A DNA stretch of 62,992 nucleotides from CALXOD01 sp964402715. Lineage in GTDB: Bacteria > Verrucomicrobiota > Lentisphaeria > Victivallales > Victivallaceae. This document shows positions 8,866 through 17,207 of this stretch, in pieces. The notes beneath the pieces are model-generated. The model saw only the letters and a program-made list of their open reading frames with translations. It ran no database searches and had not been told where the DNA came from. The translations under genes and the position numbers were made by a program. Numbering within the stretch: position 1 is the first letter of the stretch; the number at the start of each line of letters is the position of its first letter. The stretch covers positions 1 through 62,992 of the forward strand of contig CAYODJ010000013.1 of the NCBI GenBank assembly GCA_964402715.1. The letters run 5' to 3'.

Positions 8866-8894
8866 ACAATAGCGCGGATGCGGCCTCTTTTCAA
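8866..8894 (-). promoter_or_regulatory. Promoter of the BASS-family transporter
   Basis: On the minus strand TTGAAA (8894-8889), 17 bp, TATTGT (8871-8866). This places the transcript start near 8859, upstream of the GTG start at 8827. Confidence 0.5.
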
Positions 8895-8921
8895 CCGGAG
8901 ACCCGCTTTTTTTGTCCGTCT

Positions 8922-8951
8922 GTTTCAGATCGTCCAATCCCATGCTATCTT
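8922..8951 (+). promoter_or_regulatory. Possible promoter of the GT39-like gene
   Basis: TTTCAG (8922-8927), 18 bp, TATCTT (8946-8951). A transcript from near 8958 would exclude the in-frame starts at 8912 and 8942. Confidence 0.35.
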
Positions 8952-8980
8952 ATGTCCCGGAGACCATGAGGAAGATCACC

Positions 8981-10672
8981 ATGCCGTTGCGCCTGCATCG
9001 CGGAAGCGTCTACTGGATTGTCGGCCTGACTGCCGCGGCGGTGCGGCTGTCCGTTTTCGCCGCCGCGCGGGAATCCCCGTTGAGCCGCTTCCACCTGATA
9101 CCCGGGCTGGACATGATGACGCATTGGGAGCTGGGGCGACGCCTCGCGTCCGGGGCGGGCGTTTTCACGCCGTTCCGCCTTTTGGTTGCCGCCGCCGGTT
9201 CGCCGGACAGGTTGATGCTCCTCCAGATGTCCTGCGGGGCGCTGTCGTCGCTTCTGGTGACTTTCTGCGCACTGCGGCTGTGGAGAAACAGGAAAACGGC
9301 GCTGATCGCGGGGGTGCTCGCCTCGCTGTACGCCCCGCCTCTCCTGTACGAATGCACGGCGCTCCAGGAACCGCTTCTGGCGTTCCTGAACCTGCTGGCG
9401 TTCGCCGTGATGCTGGACGCGCACCGCCGCCGTTTCTCACCCGCGTCGCTCGTCGAAGCCGGCGGAGCCCTGGGACTCGCAGGAACGGGCCGTCCGTCGT
9501 CGCTGCCGTTCCTGCTTTTTGCGTTATGCTGGTTGTCTCTCTCCCCGCGCCGCGGCAGCCCCGGAATCCTCCGCCGCGGCTGTCTGCTGTGCACAGGGCT
9601 GCTGGCCGTCTGGATTCCGGTGGTCAGCTGGAACTGGCTGCACGCGAAATGGCCGCTCCCGTTCTACGGGGGCAACATCTCCTATATCGCCGATGTGATT
9701 CAATCGCCGTCGCTGCGCGACTGGAACCGTGCGGCGCCCGCCGAACGTCGCGCCCGGGATCCGCGTGCTTTCATGTCCCGCGCCGTCGCCGGATTCCTGC
9801 GCAAGGCGCCGCTGATGCTGTCGCCGCGTGAAATTCCGGACAACCTCAACTATCACTACCTGAGACAGCGCCTCGCCCCGCTGTCCGTTCTGCCCGGGCC
9901 GCTGCTGGTTCTGCCGGCCGCGACGGCGGGAATGGCGCTGATGGCCTTCTCGGGCCGCCGCAGTTGCGGACGCAACTGGCTGCTGCTGGGGTGCATGCTC
10001 GGCATGAGCGTCTGCGCGATCGCCTACTATCCCGTCGGCCGCTACCGGCTGATCCTGTACCCCGCTCTGATTTTAAGCGCGATCTACCCGCTTGCGCTCA
10101 TGTTCCGGCGGACGCGGAAGGACTTCACGACCTGCGGAATCACCGTCCCCGTCGTCTGCTGCGCGTCATGGTGTCTGATGCCCCCCGTCCCGGAACGTGC
10201 CGCGGACGCCGCCGCGTGGGCCATGGCGCTGGACAGGATGCCGGATCCCCCGGAACGATCCATCCGTTATCACCTGGAGGCGTATGCCCGCAGCCGGAGG
10301 AATCCCGTCTACCTGACGCGGGCAATCACCCCGCTGCTGAAAGCCCGGCGCCATGCCGAGGCGGCCGCGGTGCTGAAGAGCTTCGAGGGGGACGCCGCGT
10401 GGCGCGCATACTACACCGCGCTGCTGGAACTGGCTTCGGGACGCCCGGAGGAGGCGGAGCGTCTGCTGCGCGGCATCCGGCCGGACGATCTGCCGGGAAT
10501 GCAGGTGCCCCATCAGTATTTCCTGGCGGAAAGTCTGCGCGGCCAGGGTCGCGGGGACGAAGCGGCGGCGATCGCGCGGCGCGCGCTGCTGCGTCACGGC
10601 ATCTCCCGGGGACAGCGGAGCGCACTGCTGCGCCTGCTGGAAAATCTGGAGAGGTCTCCATCGTCCCGCTGA
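8981..10672 (+). CDS. Polytopic membrane protein, glycosyltransferase family 39-like, with a TPR-like tail
   Basis: 563 aa. About ten or more hydrophobic helices cover residues 10-420. An acidic motif in the first external loop ('PGLDMMTHWELGRRL') is placed as in PMT/ArnT-type GT-C glycosyltransferases, which move sugars from polyprenyl donors. The last ~150 residues are soluble, with two or three TPR-like helical pairs ('ARRHAEAAAVLKSF', 'GRPEEAERLLRG', 'GRGDEAAAIARRALL'). ATG 8981 has AGGAAG 6 bases upstream; ATG 8966 in the same frame is an alternative. The acceptor, whether protein or lipid, cannot be inferred. Confidence 0.7.
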   Translation: MPLRLHRGSVYWIVGLTAAAVRLSVFAAARESPLSRFHLIPGLDMMTHWELGRRLASGAGVFTPFRLLVAAAGSPDRLMLLQMSCGALSSLLVTFCALRLWRNRKTALIAGVLASLYAPPLLYECTALQEPLLAFLNLLAFAVMLDAHRRRFSPASLVEAGGALGLAGTGRPSSLPFLLFALCWLSLSPRRGSPGILRRGCLLCTGLLAVWIPVVSWNWLHAKWPLPFYGGNISYIADVIQSPSLRDWNRAAPAERRARDPRAFMSRAVAGFLRKAPLMLSPREIPDNLNYHYLRQRLAPLSVLPGPLLVLPAATAGMALMAFSGRRSCGRNWLLLGCMLGMSVCAIAYYPVGRYRLILYPALILSAIYPLALMFRRTRKDFTTCGITVPVVCCASWCLMPPVPERAADAAAWAMALDRMPDPPERSIRYHLEAYARSRRNPVYLTRAITPLLKARRHAEAAAVLKSFEGDAAWRAYYTALLELASGRPEEAERLLRGIRPDDLPGMQVPHQYFLAESLRGQGRGDEAAAIARRALLRHGISRGQRSALLRLLENLERSPSSR

Positions 10673-10997
10673 ATACGGCCGGCGCTCCCCATGGAAACGA
10701 CGGGCGAAGCCTCATCGGAAACACGGACCGCGCTCCGCAGGACACTCTTTCCCGCCCTGAGCAAGGCGGGAAACCGTCCGGATCCGAAGCGACGGGATTA
10801 ATCGAATCATGTTCGTCCCGTCTCTCGTGCCGTTGTTTTTCAAACGGCGCGGTTGCAAGGAAAAGCTCCGGAAGCTATACTAAGTAGGCGCAGGTCTCCT
10901 GGCGGATCCGCGGACGGCGGGAAGCCGGTGTGATTATCGGAGCAGGGGGCAGAGACCTGAACACTGCGAATCCGAAAACGGTCATGGAGCTAGACGT
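10673..10997. other. Intergenic region with a hairpin and the dxs promoter
   Basis: It contains a perfect 9-bp hairpin TTTCCCGCC / GGCGGGAAA (10748-10773, 8-nt loop) about 75 bases after the GT39-like stop, without a T run. The dxs promoter follows at 10853-10881. No further coding sequence is seen. Confidence 0.6.
10853..10881 (+). promoter_or_regulatory. Promoter of dxs
   Basis: TTGCAA (10853-10858), 17 bp, TATACT (10876-10881). The GTG start of dxs lies about 110 bases downstream. Confidence 0.65.
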
Positions 10998-12872
10998 GTG
11001 AAAACCAAATCCGTACTGGAACGCGTCGAAGCTCCGTCCGACATCCGCCGGCTCGGACCGGCGGAACTGAACCAGCTGGCGGCCGAGCTCCGCAATGAAA
11101 TTCTCCGGACCGTGTCCGAAAACGGAGGACACCTCTCCTCCAGTCTGGGCACGGTGGAGCTGACCTTGGCTCTGCATCTGGTCTTCGACACTCCCCGCGA
11201 CTGCCTGATCTGGGACGTCGGTCATCAGGCCTACGCTCACAAACTGCTGACCGGCCGAAAGACGCTGTTCCGCAGACTGCGCCGGATGGGAGGATGCTGC
11301 GGCTTTCAGTCCCGCGCGGAATCGCCCCAGTACGACGCGTTCGGTGGCGGGCACGCGGGCACCGCGATTTCGGCCGCGCTCGGACTGGAAGTGGCCGCCA
11401 GACGGCGCGGCGACGACTCCCGCGCCGTGGCGATCGTGGGAGACGGATCGCTCAACTGCGGTATTTCACTGGAGGGACTCAACAGCGTGAAGGAAAGCGG
11501 AGCCCCGCTGGTGATCGTGCTCAATGACAACCGCATGTCCATCGATCACAACGTCGGCGCGCTCCCGTCCTATCTCAACCGCATCATCTCCGGCCGCGCG
11601 TACGGCCATTTCAAGACGGCCGCGAAGAACGTGCTGCGCAAGGTTCCGGAACTGTACCGTTCCGTTCAAAAGCTGGAGGAGGCGATGAAAAGCGTGTTCC
11701 TCCCGGGAGGACTGTTCGAGGAGCTCGGCATCCGTTATCTGGGTCCGGTGAACGGGCATTCGATTCCCGACCTGGTCAGACTGCTCACGGCGGCGAGAGA
11801 TTCGCACCGCCCCGCGCTCGTGCACGTGATCACCGAGAAAGGGCACGGTTATCCGCCCGCGGCGAAGTCTCCGGAGAAATACCATGGCGTGTCTCCGTTC
11901 AATCTGTCCTGCGGACTGGGCGAATCCGGGAGCATGACCTTTTCACGAGCGTTCGGGGAGACGTTGACGGAACTGGCGGACGGGCATCCGGATCTGGTGG
12001 CAATCACCGCCGCGATGAAGTCAGGCACCGGAATGACCGGGTTCGCCGACAGATTTCCGAACCGCTTTTTCGACGTGGGAATCGCCGAGGAGCACGCGGT
12101 GGTGTTCGCCGCCGGAATGGCCGCCGGGGGTCTGCATCCCGTCGTGGCCATTTACTCGACTTTCATGCAACGGGCGTTCGATCCTGTCTACCATGACGTC
12201 TGCCTGCAGAACCTTCCGGTCATACTGGCCCTGGATCGCGCCGGAATGGTCGAGGACGGACCGACTCATCACGGCATTTACGACCTTGCCTTCCTGCGCG
12301 CCATGCCCAACCTCACGATCTTCGCCCCCTGCGATGAGAACGAGCTGCGGACGATGCTGCACTGGGCGGTGACGATGAAGACGCCCGTCGCTCTGCGCTA
12401 TCCGCGCGGTTCGGGAGGCGCGGTGTTCGACGCCGGCCGTCCGGTGCCGCCGCCCGAGCCGGGGCGGGCCGCCGTTCTGCTTGAAGGCGGGGATTTGGCG
12501 ATATGGACGTTCGGAGCCGACTGCCGCACCGCGACGGAGGCGGCGGAACTGCTGCGTCTCCGTCACGGTCTGCACGCGACGGTGGTCAACGCGCGCTGCC
12601 TCAAACCGCTGGACGCGGAACTGGCACGGCGCCACGCCGCGTCGTTCCCGGTTTTCTCGTTGGAAGATCATGTTCTGTGCGGCGGTCTGGCGTCCGCTCT
12701 GGACGAGGCGTTATCCGGAACGCGGGGGCTGACGGGACGCTTCGGATGGCCGGACAGGGTCATCCCGTTCGGACGCACGGACGAGGTGCGCGCCGCTTTT
12801 CATCTGGACGCGCGGCATATTGCCGACGCCATCGCGAGAAGATTGACCTCGGCCGGCCGGACGCCGGTCTGA
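10998..12872 (+). CDS. dxs: 1-deoxy-D-xylulose-5-phosphate synthase
   Basis: 624 aa, full length for DXS. It condenses pyruvate and glyceraldehyde-3-phosphate with thiamine diphosphate, the first step of the MEP isoprenoid pathway. Motifs include 'HLSSSLGTVELTLALH', the thiamine-diphosphate motif 'VGDGSLNCG' followed by 'NDNRMSID', the pyrimidine-domain 'FDVGIAEEHAVVFAAG' with the catalytic Glu, and 'DRAGMVEDGPTHHG'. The GTG start has GGAG 8 bases upstream. It has its own TTGCAA promoter and no MEP neighbours. Confidence 0.95.
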   Translation: MKTKSVLERVEAPSDIRRLGPAELNQLAAELRNEILRTVSENGGHLSSSLGTVELTLALHLVFDTPRDCLIWDVGHQAYAHKLLTGRKTLFRRLRRMGGCCGFQSRAESPQYDAFGGGHAGTAISAALGLEVAARRRGDDSRAVAIVGDGSLNCGISLEGLNSVKESGAPLVIVLNDNRMSIDHNVGALPSYLNRIISGRAYGHFKTAAKNVLRKVPELYRSVQKLEEAMKSVFLPGGLFEELGIRYLGPVNGHSIPDLVRLLTAARDSHRPALVHVITEKGHGYPPAAKSPEKYHGVSPFNLSCGLGESGSMTFSRAFGETLTELADGHPDLVAITAAMKSGTGMTGFADRFPNRFFDVGIAEEHAVVFAAGMAAGGLHPVVAIYSTFMQRAFDPVYHDVCLQNLPVILALDRAGMVEDGPTHHGIYDLAFLRAMPNLTIFAPCDENELRTMLHWAVTMKTPVALRYPRGSGGAVFDAGRPVPPPEPGRAAVLLEGGDLAIWTFGADCRTATEAAELLRLRHGLHATVVNARCLKPLDAELARRHAASFPVFSLEDHVLCGGLASALDEALSGTRGLTGRFGWPDRVIPFGRTDEVRAAFHLDARHIADAIARRLTSAGRTPV

Positions 12873-12990
12873 AAACCGGATTGCCCGGGAACAGTCGGAC
12901 GCAGATTCGGAATCGGCAGAACGGACAATGCCGCGTGAAGCGTGATACAGCCGTCGCGGAACAACTGAAACATACGGAGCAAACGCAGAT

Positions 12991-14334
12991 ATGGTTTCAA
13001 AGGTATTCGTGGATTTCAACCGCACCCTCGGACGCATAAAACCGATGAACGCCGGCAACAACGGGCCGAAAGTCTCCACGGACGTTCAGACCAGCGGCAA
13101 CTTCGACACGTTCAAGATGCTGCACATTCCGTATGCCAGACTGCATGACTCGAACAACTGTTACGCGTACGGGGCTCCGCACACTGTCGACGTGCGGGCG
13201 ATTTTCAAGGACTACTCCGCGTCCCCGACCGATCCGTCAAGTTACGACTTCGTCATGACCGACGCCTACCTGAAAAGCATCGCCGCAGCGGGAACGGAGC
13301 CGTTCTTCCGCCTCGGAGGCAGCATCGAACACAACCCGCGGAAATGGTTCACCTGCGCACCCCCCGATTTCAACAGATTCGCCGTGATCTGCGAGCACAT
13401 CATAAGGCATTGCACCGGCTCATGGGCCGGCGGACTCAATATGAAGATAAGCTACTGGGAAATCTGGAACGAGCCCGATCTGGATCCCGACGACGCCGCC
13501 AACAAACGCTGCTGGCAGGGATCCTCCGCGGAATTCCGTCAGATGTTCTGCGTCGTGGCGCGGCACCTGAAGAAATGCTTCCCCGAACTGAAAATCGGCG
13601 GTCCGGCCGCGGCCGGCAGCGTCAGAAGCCAGTGGACGGGCGAATTCCTGGCCGAGCTGGAGAGACAGGACATAAAGCTGGATTTCTTCAGCTGGCACCG
13701 CTACGCGTGCGACACGGCCGACATTTTTTCCGACGTCGCCGACGTCAGGGCGCATCTGGACTCGCGCGGACAGCCGCAGGCGGAAAGCGTCCTCAACGAA
13801 TGGAACTACGTGAAGGGATGGAGCGACGCATGGATCTATTCGCTGGAGCAGGAGGCCGGCATGAAAGGCGCGGCTTTCGCGCTCTGCACCATGCTCGGCT
13901 GTCAGAAACTGCCGCTGGATCTTCTCATGTACTATGACATGAGCGTCCACTCCGGCATGAACGGACTCTGGCACCCGGTGACTTTCGACGTCCAGAAAAC
14001 ATGGTATTCATACTTCATGTTCGAAAAACTCGCGCGCCTCGGAGTCGAGGCGGAGTCCGGCTCCGACGATCCTTCGGTGCAAGTGCTCGGCGCGACGGAC
14101 GGACACGGAAGGAAGGCGGCGGTGATCGGCATGTTCAGCGACGACGACAATTTCCGTCCCAAGAAACTGGAGATATCGCTCAGGGGACTGACCGGAACCG
14201 ACAAGGACAACCTCAGCGTCCGTCTCCTGGACGAAAAGACGAATTGTTCTGAGATTCCGTTCAATCTGGACGGGGATCTGATATCGTTCAACTTCAACAT
14301 AAGACCATGTTCCGGGTTTCTGATTCAGTGCTGA
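12991..14334 (+). CDS. Glycoside hydrolase, GH39-like (beta-xylosidase/iduronidase type)
   Basis: 447 aa with a (beta/alpha)8 barrel. The probable acid/base is the Glu in 'YWEIWNEPDLD' (about residue 160) and the nucleophile the Glu in 'ESVLNEWNYV' (about residue 270). The C-terminal ~100 residues look like the small beta domain of GH39. There is no signal peptide, so it acts on imported oligosaccharides. No transporter or sugar kinase is adjacent. Other clan-A families such as GH30 or GH51 are possible, but the spacing fits GH39 best. Confidence 0.72.
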   Translation: MVSKVFVDFNRTLGRIKPMNAGNNGPKVSTDVQTSGNFDTFKMLHIPYARLHDSNNCYAYGAPHTVDVRAIFKDYSASPTDPSSYDFVMTDAYLKSIAAAGTEPFFRLGGSIEHNPRKWFTCAPPDFNRFAVICEHIIRHCTGSWAGGLNMKISYWEIWNEPDLDPDDAANKRCWQGSSAEFRQMFCVVARHLKKCFPELKIGGPAAAGSVRSQWTGEFLAELERQDIKLDFFSWHRYACDTADIFSDVADVRAHLDSRGQPQAESVLNEWNYVKGWSDAWIYSLEQEAGMKGAAFALCTMLGCQKLPLDLLMYYDMSVHSGMNGLWHPVTFDVQKTWYSYFMFEKLARLGVEAESGSDDPSVQVLGATDGHGRKAAVIGMFSDDDNFRPKKLEISLRGLTGTDKDNLSVRLLDEKTNCSEIPFNLDGDLISFNFNIRPCSGFLIQC

Positions 14335-14736
14335 CCGCCGACCGTTGACGGATGACTCCGTGACACGCGGGACCGGGGAGACGCGGCGTCCCCGCGCCGG
14401 CTCCGCGCTCGCCGCAGCCCTTCCGCATGGCAGCCGTCCCCCTCCTCGCATCATGGACGCCGCATGGCCGGCGGATGCGCATGCGTCCTCGAACCGGCGA
14501 CGGGGCATTCCATGCCGGGTGAAATCCGTCCCTCGGGAAGCTGCACGCTTGCAAAACCCCTCCGGACGGATTATATTAGATCCGACATTGCTTGTGCAAA
14601 TTCATTCCATGAATGAACATGCGGAGACCGTCGTGTTCATGCGTTCGCCGGATGTCGGTTCGGCGGCGCCGTGTTCCCGCCGTCATGCACAGATGAATTT
14701 CAGCCAACACTAAAAATAAAATCAGGAGATAAATCC
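14335..14736. other. Intergenic region upstream of the DksA/TraR-type gene
   Basis: 402 bases without a credible gene. It holds the promoter at 14549-14577 and then a leader of about 150 nt. I see no terminator hairpin with a T run after the GH39 gene. Confidence 0.5.
14549..14577 (+). promoter_or_regulatory. Promoter of the DksA/TraR-type gene
   Basis: TTGCAA (14549-14554), 17 bp, TATATT (14572-14577). It probably drives the zinc-finger gene, lspA and the lipoprotein gene as one unit. Confidence 0.65.
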
Positions 14737-15132
14737 ATGGCAAGGAGATCGAATGCGATGCCCGAGCTTCGGGGCATCGACAAAACCTACTACGAACGTC
14801 TTCTCCATGTGCGCGAGATGGTTCTCGGACGTATGCAGTACCATGCCGAGGACGCGCTGGACTGCAGCAACGCCGACAAGCGCGGCGTGACGACGCACAT
14901 GGCGGACGTGAGCAGCGACAATTCCCGCCACGAGATGGAACTGCGGCTGTTGACCGAGGAGGGCAACGTGCTGGAACTGATCGAGGGCGCCATCCAGCGT
15001 CTGTTTGACGGCGAATACGGCAAATGTCTGGACTGCGGCGGGGAAATCGGCGAAGCCAGACTGGAGGCCCGTCCTTACGCCATCTACTGCGTGAAATGTA
15101 AATCCATGCATGAACAGAGGAATCGCTTTTGA
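14737..15132 (+). CDS. TraR/DksA-family zinc-finger protein
   Basis: 131 aa. An N-terminal helical, charged region is followed by a C4 zinc finger 'CLDCGGEIGEARLEA' ... 'YCVKCK' (Cys-x2-Cys and Cys-x2-Cys) near the C-terminus. DksA-type proteins bind the RNA polymerase secondary channel and modulate rRNA and stress promoters. The coiled-coil tip Asp pair expected of true DksA is not clearly seen, so it may be a shorter DksA-like regulator (YocK/TraR type). AGGAG lies 8 bases before the ATG, which decides this start over an in-frame one at 14671. It lies immediately before lspA, as in several other phyla. Confidence 0.85.
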   Translation: MARRSNAMPELRGIDKTYYERLLHVREMVLGRMQYHAEDALDCSNADKRGVTTHMADVSSDNSRHEMELRLLTEEGNVLELIEGAIQRLFDGEYGKCLDCGGEIGEARLEARPYAIYCVKCKSMHEQRNRF

Positions 15133-15148
15133 CCGGAAGCCGACCCGG

Positions 15149-15712
15149 ATGAACGCCGGCTGGCTGCAGAGAATCCGTGCCGGATCCGATCGGGAACGGC
15201 GATGGTTCTGCTGGTCGCTCGGCTGGTCCTGTCTGCTGCTGATGATCGACCAGGTCAGCAAGGCCGCCGTTGAACACAGATTCAGCAAATACCAGAGCCG
15301 TCCGATAATCGACGGTTTCTTTTCCCTGACTTACGTCACGAACCGGGGCGCGGCGTGGAGCATGCTGGAAGGGCAGGGATGGCTGCTGCTGCTGGTCGCC
15401 GCCGTGGTGTTCGTTGCGGCTCTGTGCTTCCTGCGCACCCTTGTGGACGGCTGTCCCGAACGGTGCTGGGCGGTTTTCACCGTGCTGTCCGGCGTGCTCG
15501 GCAATTCGATCGACAGAATCTGGCGCGGGGAAGTGGTGGATTTCCTCGATTTCTATTACAGGGACTATCACTATCCTGTCTTCAACATCGCCGATTGCGC
15601 AATCTGCGTAGGCGTGGGAGTTTTCGTGCTTTCCAGCCTCCTGCGGTCCGAATCGAAAAAGTTCAGGCTCGGTAAAATGATGACATTCCGCAGAACGGAG
15701 AACAACAAATGA
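15149..15712 (+). CDS. lspA: Lipoprotein signal peptidase (signal peptidase II)
   Basis: 187 aa inner-membrane aspartyl protease that removes signal peptides from diacylglyceryl-prolipoproteins. About four membrane helices are visible, starting with 'GWSCLLLMIDQVSKAAVE'. The catalytic Asp residues lie in 'GNSIDRIWRGEVVDFLDF' and 'FNIADCAICVGV', matching the two LspA signatures. An in-frame ATG at 15110 would overlap the zinc-finger gene by 23 bases, so the ATG at 15149 (CGGAAG 9 bases upstream) is preferred. Its stop overlaps the following lipoprotein gene (ATGA). Confidence 0.93.
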   Translation: MNAGWLQRIRAGSDRERRWFCWSLGWSCLLLMIDQVSKAAVEHRFSKYQSRPIIDGFFSLTYVTNRGAAWSMLEGQGWLLLLVAAVVFVAALCFLRTLVDGCPERCWAVFTVLSGVLGNSIDRIWRGEVVDFLDFYYRDYHYPVFNIADCAICVGVGVFVLSSLLRSESKKFRLGKMMTFRRTENNK

Positions 15713-16680
15713 ACGGATGGAGATGCGCCGGTTTCGCCGGCATGCTGGCGGCCTGCCTGCTCGCCGGATGCGGCCGCTCGGAGGAACGGGAAAGAACCGT
15801 CCGCATCGGCGTGTCCATCCCGGCGGCCACCCACGGCTGGACCGGCGGCGTGGTCTGGAATGCGGAGGAGACCGCGAAGGAGCTTAGGGCGCGGCATGCC
15901 GACGTGGATGTGCTCATCTCCACCAGCGCGGACAGCTCCGAACAGGTGAACCGCATCGAGAACCTCCTGTCGCGCGGCGTCCGTGCGCTGGTGGTGATGA
16001 GTCAGGAGCCCGGACCGGTTACGGCGATATGCGAGAAAGCCGTGCGGCAGGGGGTATATCTGGTGGTGGTTTCAAACCCGCTCGACCGGCCGGTGCAGAA
16101 TCTATTCGTCAACGGCGACAACCGCAGTTTCGGAGCGGCGGCGGCGGAAGCGATGGGATCGCTTCTTCCGGAGGGCGGGGACATTGTGGTCATGGAGGGA
16201 ATTCCCTGCCCCGTCAACACCGCCAGAATCGAGGGGTTCCGGCAGGTTCTGCACGACAAATACCCGGGCATCCGCATCATGGACAGCCAAAGTGCGGGAT
16301 GGAGCACGGAGAAAGGTCTGACGCTCATGGAGAACTATCTGCAGAAACACCCCAGAATCGACGCCGTCTGGGCAGGTGACGACGACGTGCTCATCGGTGC
16401 TCTCAAAGCCTACAAGGAATCCGGACGCGGCGACGTCAAAGTCATGATCGGCGGCGGCGGCAGCAAGGAAATGGTGAGGAAAGTGCTCGACGGCGACAAA
16501 CTGGTGAGGGCGACGGTGTCCTACTCTCCCGGGATGATACGCACCGCGATCGAACAGGCGCTGGCCGGCGTGCGCAACGGCAACAGACCGGTTGACGGCC
16601 GCTCCGAGATCCTCATCCCGTCGCAGGTGATTACGTCCGAGAACGCATCGCGGTTCTACTTTCCGGATTCGGTGTACTGA
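15709..16680 (+). CDS. Sugar-binding periplasmic lipoprotein (ribose/LacI-type substrate-binding protein)
   Basis: 323 aa. The signal peptide ends in lipobox 'LLAGC', giving a lipid-anchored mature protein. The rest is a type-1 periplasmic binding fold: 'VRIGVSIPAATHGWTGGV', 'LLSRGVRALVVMSQEP', 'VFVNGDNRSFGAAAAEAM' style strand-loop repeats and 'IDAVWAGDDDVLIGAL'. This fold binds pentoses, hexoses or autoinducers for an ABC importer or a sensor. No ABC permease or ATPase of that type is adjacent. The 4-base overlap with lspA suggests co-expression with its own processing enzyme. Confidence 0.88.
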   Translation: MNGWRCAGFAGMLAACLLAGCGRSEERERTVRIGVSIPAATHGWTGGVVWNAEETAKELRARHADVDVLISTSADSSEQVNRIENLLSRGVRALVVMSQEPGPVTAICEKAVRQGVYLVVVSNPLDRPVQNLFVNGDNRSFGAAAAEAMGSLLPEGGDIVVMEGIPCPVNTARIEGFRQVLHDKYPGIRIMDSQSAGWSTEKGLTLMENYLQKHPRIDAVWAGDDDVLIGALKAYKESGRGDVKVMIGGGGSKEMVRKVLDGDKLVRATVSYSPGMIRTAIEQALAGVRNGNRPVDGRSEILIPSQVITSENASRFYFPDSVY

Positions 16681-16888
16681 CCGCTCCCGCGACGCGGTCG
16701 CGGAAAGTCCGAGATTGCTCCGCCGTGCGTCGCTCCGGTTCCGCCGTCGATCCGTGAGTCTTCCGTGCCCGCGGAGCCGGATTCACGGCCCGCCTCTCCT
16801 GTTGACCCGCCGCTACGCGTCCGCGCGAGTCCGTTTCGGAAAGCGCGGCGTTGAACCTGTTCGGACTCGTCCGGTTCCGTTTTCATCC

Positions 16889-16920
16889 GGGGCGGCGCCG
16901 TCTGCGGACGGCGCCGCCCC
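16889..16920. repeat. Perfect 14-bp inverted repeat (strong GC hairpin)
   Basis: GGGGCGGCGCCGTC pairs perfectly with GACGGCGCCGCCCC around a TGCG tetraloop. There is no T run on either strand, so a simple intrinsic terminator is doubtful. It ends 26 bp before the lysS -35 box. Confidence 0.7.
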
Positions 16921-16946
16921 GCCTGGACGGAACACCGTTTCCATGT

Positions 16947-16975
16947 TTGACATTACATCTCATTCGTGCTAGATT
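16947..16975 (+). promoter_or_regulatory. Promoter of lysS
   Basis: A perfect TTGACA (16947-16952), 17 bp, TAGATT (16970-16975). The transcript would carry a leader of about 225 nt before lysS, with a small ORF in it. Confidence 0.55.
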
Positions 16976-17078
16976 GTCCGGTCCGTACGGCGCCGCGCCG
17001 TGAAAAATTCATTCGGAGGACTTCTTTTCAGCGCCTATGACGGTCCGTTGCAACATTCTGGAGTCGGGAATCTGACCG

Positions 17079-17207
17079 ATGTACGGTTTCCTGAGAGAAA
17101 ACGCCCTGCCGAATTCCAACAGCCGTTTCGCCGGAAACAACGAGCCGCGCCCGCTTTCGGTTCCGTTTCCTTTCCATCGCCACAGCACTACGGAGGCTTA
17201 CGCTTGA
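17079..17207 (+). CDS. Possible 42-aa leader ORF upstream of lysS
   Basis: ATG to TGA, 42 codons, starting MYGFLRENALPNSN. Its stop overlaps the lysS start by one base (TGATG), which would allow translational coupling. Codon choice is GC-rich at third positions like the neighbours. It has only a weak GGGA ribosome site about 10 bases upstream and no recognised homology. It could be chance; conservation would decide. Confidence 0.3.
   Translation: MYGFLRENALPNSNSRFAGNNEPRPLSVPFPFHRHSTTEAYA

Larger units (their letters stand above)
16681..17078. other. Intergenic region with a strong hairpin and the lysS promoter
   Basis: It holds a 7-bp hairpin (CCGCGAC / GTCGCGG) soon after the lipoprotein stop, a perfect 14-bp GC hairpin at 16889-16920, and the lysS promoter at 16947-16975. 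No gene is recognised. Confidence 0.6.

Noticed and set aside
8867..8869. TTG start of the BASS-family transporter at 8869
   Set aside because: It falls inside the likely -10 box of the gene's own promoter; GTG 8827 has GGAGG 5 bases upstream.
16976..17206. T-box or lysine riboswitch in the lysS leader
   Set aside because: No T-box core sequence and no lysine-riboswitch-like junction seen; the leader is GC-rich with a mini-ORF instead.
17000..17206. 69-residue N-terminal extension of LysS from GTG 17000
   Set aside because: The extension has no LysRS resemblance, and ATG 17207 has GGAGG at a workable distance.
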